DNA of 64,000 nt from the NCBI GenBank assembly GCA_029582155.1, contig CM055895.1, positions 54,998,464 through 55,062,463 of the forward strand. Direction: 5' to 3'. Below the pieces are notes generated by a model. That model saw only the letters and a program-made list of their open reading frames with translations. It did no database searches and was not told the origin of the DNA. A program made the position numbers and the translations under genes. The stretch comes from Panopea generosa. Taxonomy: Eukaryota > Mollusca > Bivalvia > Adapedonta > Hiatellidae. Below are positions 58,180 through 64,000 of the stretch, piece after piece; the first letter of the stretch is position 1, and each line of letters starts with the position of its first letter.

Positions 58180-58640
58180 GCGTAGCTTGTTAAATTGGAT
58201 GTGTAGGCACGGGTAGTGTATTGGGTCTGGAGGCATACTCCCCTATATGAACTTGAAATTGTGGGATCTGATGCATTTTATTTAGCTATTAGGCTACTCA
58301 TGGGTCATTATATGATGATTTAGTAAAATGTACATTTACATGCAAAAATATACATAAACTTATTTTACAGCAAGATAAAACAAAATTAACACAACCAGTG
58401 ACTTCATAACATTATATATATGTGTCTCTGACACAACTTATCACCTCATTTTTCCCCTTATGCCTATCCCCCAATCACCTTTTATTGCAGTTTTAGCGTT
58501 TTTTCGGGGGGGGGGGGGGGGGGGGGGTCGGGGTTTTTTTTTTCATTTTTTGGAGAAAGGTGTAGGCCCGGTCCTACACGGCCTGAAGGCAGCTAGGCCT
58601 CTGACTTGTACTTGGATATGGGCGTAGGGGCGTTTCAATT
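58180..58640. repeat. Dispersed repeat with a 22-base G run
   Basis: Begins GCAGGGGCGTAGCTTGTTAA and includes GGTCTGGAGGCATACTCCCC and GTGTAGGCCCGGTCCTACAC, phrases of a repeat type common in marine invertebrates. An uninterrupted run of 22 G lies at 58506-58527, followed by T and A/T runs. The family is uncertain. Confidence 0.4.
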
Positions 58641-58759
58641 ATTGGGGGGGGGACAACCTGAGGAGAGAGTGTATGAGGATATATCCCCATCCCGCTTGTG
58701 TCAAAATATCGGCTCCTACGCCTATGATGGAAGACATTGATTGTGTTCAGCTAAATACA

Positions 58760-58929
58760 GAGGCCCTCCCAGGGGTTCTGGAGATCTGGTAATCATGATA
58801 CCTAATTTTAGAGATATGTGGGAAATACTTTTGGGGAATTACGGCAAATACTTTTGGGGATCTGGGGAACAATGGCCATTATTTTAATTAAGAGATCTAG
58901 GGAACAAGGATTCCCCCTAGGAGGGCCTC
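58760..58929. mobile_element. 170-bp MITE with GAGGCCCTCC termini and 6-bp TSD
   Basis: The left end GAGGCCCTCCCAGGGG is the near-perfect inverse of the right end CCCCCTAGGAGGGCCTC. The element is bordered by the direct repeat AATACA at 58754-58759 and 58930-58935. The interior is G-rich with duplicated phrases (AATACTTTTGGGG twice). The open frame across the right end is accidental. Confidence 0.7.
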
Positions 58930-58935
58930 AATACA

Positions 58936-59994
58936 CAAAAAAATTAAAGAAGATTTATATTCTACGTTGCCGAGCGTTCGTGCAAAACAAGACGCATGCC
59001 GGTGGATTTTAGATAATTCACAAGAAACAAGTTTTGTAATGAGTGACTTCCGCTAGCCTAATCGTTAAGATTCATTAAAGACATTCTACAAACGAAACAT
59101 TGTTGAAATTCACATTCCTAAGTCGTTCAAATCAAACACGTGTTCCAACAGTTAAATTTAAGTGCTATAGAAAAATATTTACTTTAAGGTTAGTAAATTC
59201 GGAGTAAATGAATTCTAACAAAAAGGTATAAACCTTAAAAAGTTCACAATTTCGTTAAGTCTGTCGAAATACAAGAGGATCCCCGATACATTCATTCGAG
59301 GCTTTAAATGAATGGATCCAACGATACATTCATTCGAGAATTTTAATGAATATTTAATACAGTGTTAAAATATTCCAATACATCCGCCAACATGTCTATC
59401 CAGTAATCTATATCTAGATCGTTATCTAAAAGTACTGTGATAGAGAGGTGTAGGGTACAGAGTCAACGCTTTAAAAATGTAAGCAGCACTACCGAATACG
59501 TCCTTCACGCCCAAAATAAAGCACGAACCATACCTTGTATCATTTCAAACCGTTCTATTGACACAACCGTAGAAAATGTAAATGAAAACGGTTAGGTTAA
59601 CTTAGCTTTAGAGAATTCTTTACAAATATTTTTGGAGAAAAAAAATCAATTTTAAAATTTGTTAAAAATCATTTTACCTCAAAATAGTTTTCTTGTATTG
59701 GGACATTAAAACAATTATACATACTTATGCAAGAACTGAAAATAATAATTATGATGTTCAGTTTTAGAGGATTTTTAAACAGTATTATACTATTTCATCA
59801 TGTCAATGCATTCATTTATATTGATAAACTGTCTGCCTGATAAACATAGACTTATCGCGTCGAAGGCACATGACGTCGTTATGTATATACATTTTGACCT
59901 GGACGTAGCTACTTTTAACCCTATTTTTTTAACTGATTTTCAATTTCATTTAAAGACGAATAAGAAATATTGACATGATAAAGAGAAGTCCATG
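58936..59994. other. Non-coding interval with a local duplication
   Basis: At 59275-59350 the phrase CGATACATTCATTCGAG is repeated at about 45-bp spacing. Otherwise this is AT-rich unique sequence with no gene. Confidence 0.45.
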
Positions 59995-60122
59995 TTAGTG
60001 TCTGATATTATCAACTTCATCAGATTCGGCACGTAAAAAACAAGGACTCAGCAGAGGTCGACTTTACTTGAATGGGTTTTTTCTAAGTTTCACCTGATAA
60101 AGTTGATAATATCAGACACTAA
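59995..60122. repeat. 128-bp inverted repeat (hairpin or small MITE)
   Basis: TTAGTGTCTGATATTATCAA then CTTCATCAG at 59995-60023 pairs with CTGATAAAGTTGATAATATC then AGACACTAA ending at 60122, about 29 bp with one mismatch, around a loop of roughly 70 bp. No target duplication was recognised. It could be a small MITE or a cruciform-forming palindrome. Confidence 0.75.
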
Positions 60123-60129
60123 TATGGTA

Positions 60130-60820
60130 TTCTCTGTTTTCCACACCAAAATGTAAATGTTTTATATTGACGTTTTTTTGAAAATCGGAGTATGGTTCAG
60201 TATGGTTCATTCCAATAGTGTGACGTTATAACATTTTTTACAATGAAGTTTAATGTTGAAAGAACATGGTTAAATCTTAAATTTATAAATAAGAATTTTA
60301 AAGAAAAGAATATGTGTTTGTAAAATATAAAGTTTGTTGCAAAAATTGTTATTTCTTTAAATATGCGCTTATTTTGATAATGTAAATATGAAATAAATAT
60401 ATTTTAGATTGATTTTGTTTTTTTACTAAATTGTCCATACTTGTTATAACATCGTTTGGCACAGTGTATCAGAGCAGTTCCAAACTTGTTTTAAAAATGT
60501 ATACAATATATACCAATTTAATGTAACATCTGTGAAAAATAAAGTACATGATCCTTAATTTATTTAGTGGAGTATAGTTAATATCTATTTATAACATTCA
60601 AATAAATCGTGTAATTTACACACCAAAAAAAGACTGATTAGCTGCTTGAACAGTTAAAACGGTTCGTTACCATCAAAGATGTTGTAAAAAAATTTTTGGA
60701 TAAAAAATCAAATAAAAGAAAGGGGGGAAAAACTGTATTTTTTTGACAATATGACAGATACGACTGCAGTTGTGCTTATCCATCAGGTCTGGATTGTATT
60801 CTGTACAGATAGTTCTTCTT
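60130..60820. other. Non-coding AT-rich interval
   Basis: No gene or repeat family is seen. The stretch contains several A- and T-runs and a short local duplication of GTATGGTTCA near 60191. Confidence 0.4.
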
Positions 60821-60821
60821 T

Positions 60822-61810
60822 CAATTTGGGTTTGACGTCATATTCAACACATGACAGGTTATATATGACACATCCAGTTTTATTTGTGGATTGGTTGATT
60901 GATTGAATATTTAACGTCATTTGTATGCCATCGAGGGCTAACAGTTAACCTTACCACTGTTTCCTGGGATCCTGGAAGGTTAACCAGTACTATAGCAATC
61001 CAAATGTCCGCAAGTAACTGATTCCAACTCATATCAGCGGTGAGAGACGAATGATAGACACAACGTCGTATATCAATCATCATCGAGACTGTTGCCGGTC
61101 GGGGATTCAAACTCACGACCCTTGGATTAGTCAGGCGCGTTACCAGCTGAGCTAATCGGACCCAGCTTTATTGGTGCAAGAAGACATAAGACTGAATGTA
61201 ACCATCTTTCTGTAAGTTGCTGGCATACTTTCTCACTAAGTGTCGGAACAACGCGACTCTTAACATACGACCTCAGCGTTTTCTGCCAATGGGGTTTAAC
61301 GTCATTGTCAACAGGCTACATAAGGCACATTCAATGTCATTGGTGAGGAAGACATTAGAATTAATACAACCATCTTTCTGCAAGTTCTCACTAAGTATTT
61401 GGAACAAACGGGACTCGAACATACGATCTCAGCATTTTTTTTCAATTTGGTTTTACGTCATTTTTTATAGGTTATATATGGCACATTCAGTTTTTTTGGT
61501 GGAGGAAGACGTTAGAATGAATGTAAACATATTTCCACAAGTACCTGGCAAACTTTCTCACAAAGTTTTTTAAACAAACGGTATTCGATTATATGATTTC
61601 AGCATTTTCTTTCAATGGGGTTTAACGTCATTTTCAACACGACAGGTTATAAACGACACATCCAGTTTTATTGGCGGAAGAAGAATGAATGAATGTGTGT
61701 GTGGAACAACCATTCTTCAGCAAGTAGACGGCAAACTTTCTCACATAAAGTTTTTTGTCTGAACGATACTCAGAACATCTGACCTCAGCGGTGAGTGAAC
61801 TTGACAATGC
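60822..61810 (-). mobile_element. Tandem array of about four family II SINE bodies
   Basis: Four units of roughly 170-190 bp each carry GGGTTTAACGTCATTTTCAA-type starts, then CACATCCAGTTTTATTGGTG, GAATGAATGTAACCATCTTT, CAAACTTTCTCACAAAGTTT and a B-box-like GGGACTCGAACATACGA with CTCAGCG. The order and orientation match the single SINE at 23125-23355 (-). The leftmost unit is split by a family III SINE. Plus- and minus-strand frames inside are not genes. Confidence 0.65.
60890..61163 (-). mobile_element. tRNA-derived SINE (family III) nested in a family II SINE
   Basis: On the minus strand the head reads GGTCCGATTAGCTCAGCTGG, TAACGCGCCTGACTAATCCA and GTGAGTTTGAATCCCCGACC. The body has ACCTTCCAGGATCCCAGGAA and CCCTCGATGGCATACAAATG, with a TCAATCAATCAACC tail. 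It interrupts the family II sequence, with CAGTTTTATTTGTG before it and CAGCTTTATTGGTG after it, a 14-bp imperfect target duplication. Confidence 0.8.
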
Positions 61811-62165
61811 CTTAAAGCACACCATTTAGAATTATTGAAAACTAAGAAAGCATTTTTCTATAAAAGGTAGATAAGTGTAGAAACAAAAGAAGATATGATA
61901 ATTTTTAAATATTTTATTCATGCTTCCATCATTTGACAGAATTAGAAATATCACATTTCAATAGACACATTACAACAATTTAACAATTTGAATTTTCTTC
62001 ATATATGTAAATTATGACATTGGATAAACAATCAATTTTTGTGCAGATTTGAATCATTAGTTACCTAAAGCACTGCTTAACTGTGATATTGGGAAGAGTA
62101 AAACATACTTAACAACTTTTACAATTATACCAATGTACTATTAATCCATCAATCTGCCAAACTTT
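61811..62165. other. Non-coding interval
   Basis: AT-rich sequence with no gene or repeat recognised. Confidence 0.4.
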
Positions 62166-62169
62166 ACCA

Positions 62170-62242
62170 GCCACATTAGCTCAGTCGGTAGAGTGCGAGA
62201 ATTACAGTCTCGAGGTTGCGGGTTCAATTCCTGGGACTGGCC
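62170..62242 (+). tRNA. tRNA-like sequence, Val(UAC)-type anticodon, probably SINE or pseudogene
   Basis: A-box TTAGCTCAGTCGGTAGAGTG and B-box GGTTCAATTCC are well placed. The anticodon stem CGAGA/TCTCG pairs perfectly around the loop ATTACAG, giving U33 and anticodon UAC. The D stem is good and the T stem has four of five pairs. The acceptor stem (GCCACAT with GACTGGC) pairs in only about four or five positions and there is no convincing discriminator. A decayed tRNA or the head of a SINE is more likely than a working gene. No SINE body with other copies was recognised after it. Confidence 0.45.
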
Positions 62243-63712
62243 AACTAAAAATACTAACAGTCATTTGGATATGACTTTAAACCAAAGGACATATGACCTA
62301 GCAGGTTAATGAACCATAAGAAACTTTCGAGGGGTTTCTATCTGTATCCTGCACTATCCCCCACAAACCTAAAACGACTAATACACTTCTTGGGGTGTCG
62401 CCCATATTGGAAACCGGTGGTGATCATAAATAAGCTTATATACAACATCCATCAATCTGTCATTCAAACACAAGTTCTCTGCTGTGTAAGGTGCCTGTAT
62501 AAACCAAATTTATGTTTTGTCTGCCTTTAAAATGCAAGTTTTAATCTAAAATGTTTATCAAAAGTGCATAAACAAAAATGGTGTAAAAATCCAAATATTG
62601 GGCCTCATCTTAATTAAAGCTAGGGCAAAACATGCTTTAGAAGCATAATTTCAAAATATAAATAACTCTCAAAGATGATTTTCTTCATGAAATAAGAAAT
62701 ATATATTCAACAGTTTTGTGGGGTTTTATAATACAAAATGTACAATTATTGTGCAAGTACCCCAAACAAAAATAAAACATAATGCATTTCATGAAATAAA
62801 TAAATTACCTTGCCAGTAAACTATTATTTTGTGACATTTATTGCCTACTAAATGTGTATTTTACAAGGTATGAACCTGTTGTACTCATTTGATACAAGGT
62901 ATTATTCACCATTTTAACTACATGTGAACGGCATACCGACCATTGCATTTTACAGCTTTTAAATAAGTACATGTAACTAACAACTTCAAAAACGCATGTT
63001 TTAGAATACAGAATATGTATTTTTATCTCTGATCTGCTGTCATTTTTATCAGTTCATATATCTTACAAAATCATTTAATTTGTTTAATTTGTGTTTTAAA
63101 GTGATGAAATTGTTGAAATATTATAAGAAAACAATGTAAGAAAGCTTTGTCTGGGTTAATCATTCATGTCATATCTAGATTTGATACAATACCCATATTT
63201 GCATTTTTGAAGGTGTCATGTATATTAACAAGATATGTCAGAGGACAACACAGCTTGCCTCTGGGTGTCTTAGTCCAAAAAGGGCTGTAACTGTGCCAAA
63301 ATGCCATCCAGAGTTACTGTTCTTGTCTCTGTGTGTTCCATTGATGATGGTGAACACACATGCGAAGTTTCATTCACATCCAATGAGTGGTTGCATAATT
63401 ATCTTAAACTTAAAGGCAAAAGTTTAACCTAGGTCTACAGACGACACCGACAACGACGCCCCCAGGGTCATGGTAATAGCTCTCCTCTGACTTTGTCCGG
63501 CGAGCTAAAAAATCATTTTGATATCGCTTACATTCATGTCACATCCCAATTACTATATTGATTAGCAATTTCATGTTAGAGGGAACAGTTAATGAGCACA
63601 TTAACAGAATTACATTAAACTACATCTCATTTTACCAACACACCCACACTAGGTTTTTTTGGGGTGGTAAATTTCACCCACTGACAAAATATGACTACTT
63701 GATAAAAAAGAA
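62243..63712. other. Non-coding interval
   Basis: Short frames only, at 62309-62530 and 63218-63427, with no recognisable motif. The phrase GTGTTCCATTGATGATGGTG at 63330-63349 and the surrounding text look like a dispersed repeat, but no second copy was seen here. Confidence 0.35.
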
Positions 63713-63832
63713 TTTGAATGGAGTTTTACACCATTTTCAACACATTTCTGGTTATATATTGCATATCCAGCTTTACCCTAGGCAGTTTTATTGGTGGCAG
63801 AAGACCTAAGAATGAATGAATATGTACTATCT
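63713..63832 (-). mobile_element. Truncated family II SINE
   Basis: Plus-strand text AATGGAGTTTTACACCATTT, CAACACATTTCTGGTTATAT, then TTTTATTGGTGGCAGAAGAC and CTAAGAATGAATGAA matches the 3' half of the family II element (compare 23125 onward and 61610 onward). The tRNA-like head is absent. Confidence 0.6.
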
Positions 63833-64000
63833 TTATTTTACGACATTGACGGTGTAATGCCGTTTCATCTTTTGAATAATAAGGTATTTCACAAAAATTA
63901 TTATGGTAACTAATTTCAATATTTTTTTATATCAAATTTCAATGGGAAATTCAAGTAACTATTGGGAAAATGCATTCAAAAACAATAGACAGACAATATA

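Noticed and set aside
62170-62242. Calling a functional tRNA-Val gene
   Set aside because: The anticodon arm is good, but the acceptor stem pairs poorly and one T-stem pair is broken; a SINE head or pseudogene is more likely.
1-64000. Prokaryotic, phage or organelle origin, or a defence or biosynthetic gene cluster
   Set aside because: There are no dense coding runs, ribosome binding sites or operons. The content is eukaryotic retroelements, SINEs, MITEs and satellites.

Overview
This is an AT-rich window of animal nuclear DNA, most likely from a marine mollusc and probably a bivalve. The basis is indirect: no introns or conserved host genes identify the species. The evidence is the mix of tRNA-headed SINEs, L2/CR1-like and L1/Tx1-like LINE relics, Tc1 and mariner relics, MITEs, minisatellites and (GTT)n/(CA)n microsatellites, all on a background with stops in every frame. 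There are no operons, bacterial genes, phage genes or CRISPR arrays. Only one open reading frame looks like an intact host gene: a 264-residue signal-peptide / death-fold-like / single-TM protein on the minus strand at 56753..57547. A CpG-rich block with three CRE-like octamers lies just upstream of it.

Layout. 1-9 kb: a Tc1-like transposase relic (840-1646), a MITE with GTCTCAC termini (1928-2265), short tandem repeats, a tRNA-derived SINE, a 5'-truncated L2/CR1-like LINE (4838-6016), a 46-bp satellite (6680-7705) and two copies of another SINE. 10.5-12 kb: a 36-bp minisatellite that reads open on both strands. 12-14 kb: two more SINE families and a dispersed-repeat core. 16.2-40.7 kb: three diverged, directly repeated copies of a unit of roughly 7.3 kb. 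Copy 2 was enlarged by LINE insertions (24512-26039 and 27216-32156), and the copies give empty sites for several insertions. 40.9-43.4 kb: a LINE tail and a nearly full-length dead mariner. 44-45.7 kb: a 60-bp minisatellite that grew out of a SINE body. 46.3 kb: a MITE. 47.4-53.7 kb: a satellite with a three-monomer higher-order repeat of about 206 bp, interrupted by a MITE-X-MITE composite and by an L2-like LINE tail. 53.7-58 kb: the only gene-like neighbourhood. 58-64 kb: MITEs, a long hairpin, nested and tandem SINEs, and a tRNA-like element.

The genes do not work together as a pathway. What the sequence mainly records is repeat birth and rearrangement: satellites seeded from dispersed repeats, SINE-in-SINE nesting with target duplications, paired occupied and empty sites between duplicated segments, and a composite MITE whose inner and outer flanks carry different target-site signatures. 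All functional and family calls come from reading the sequence and from recognised motifs; no database search was run.
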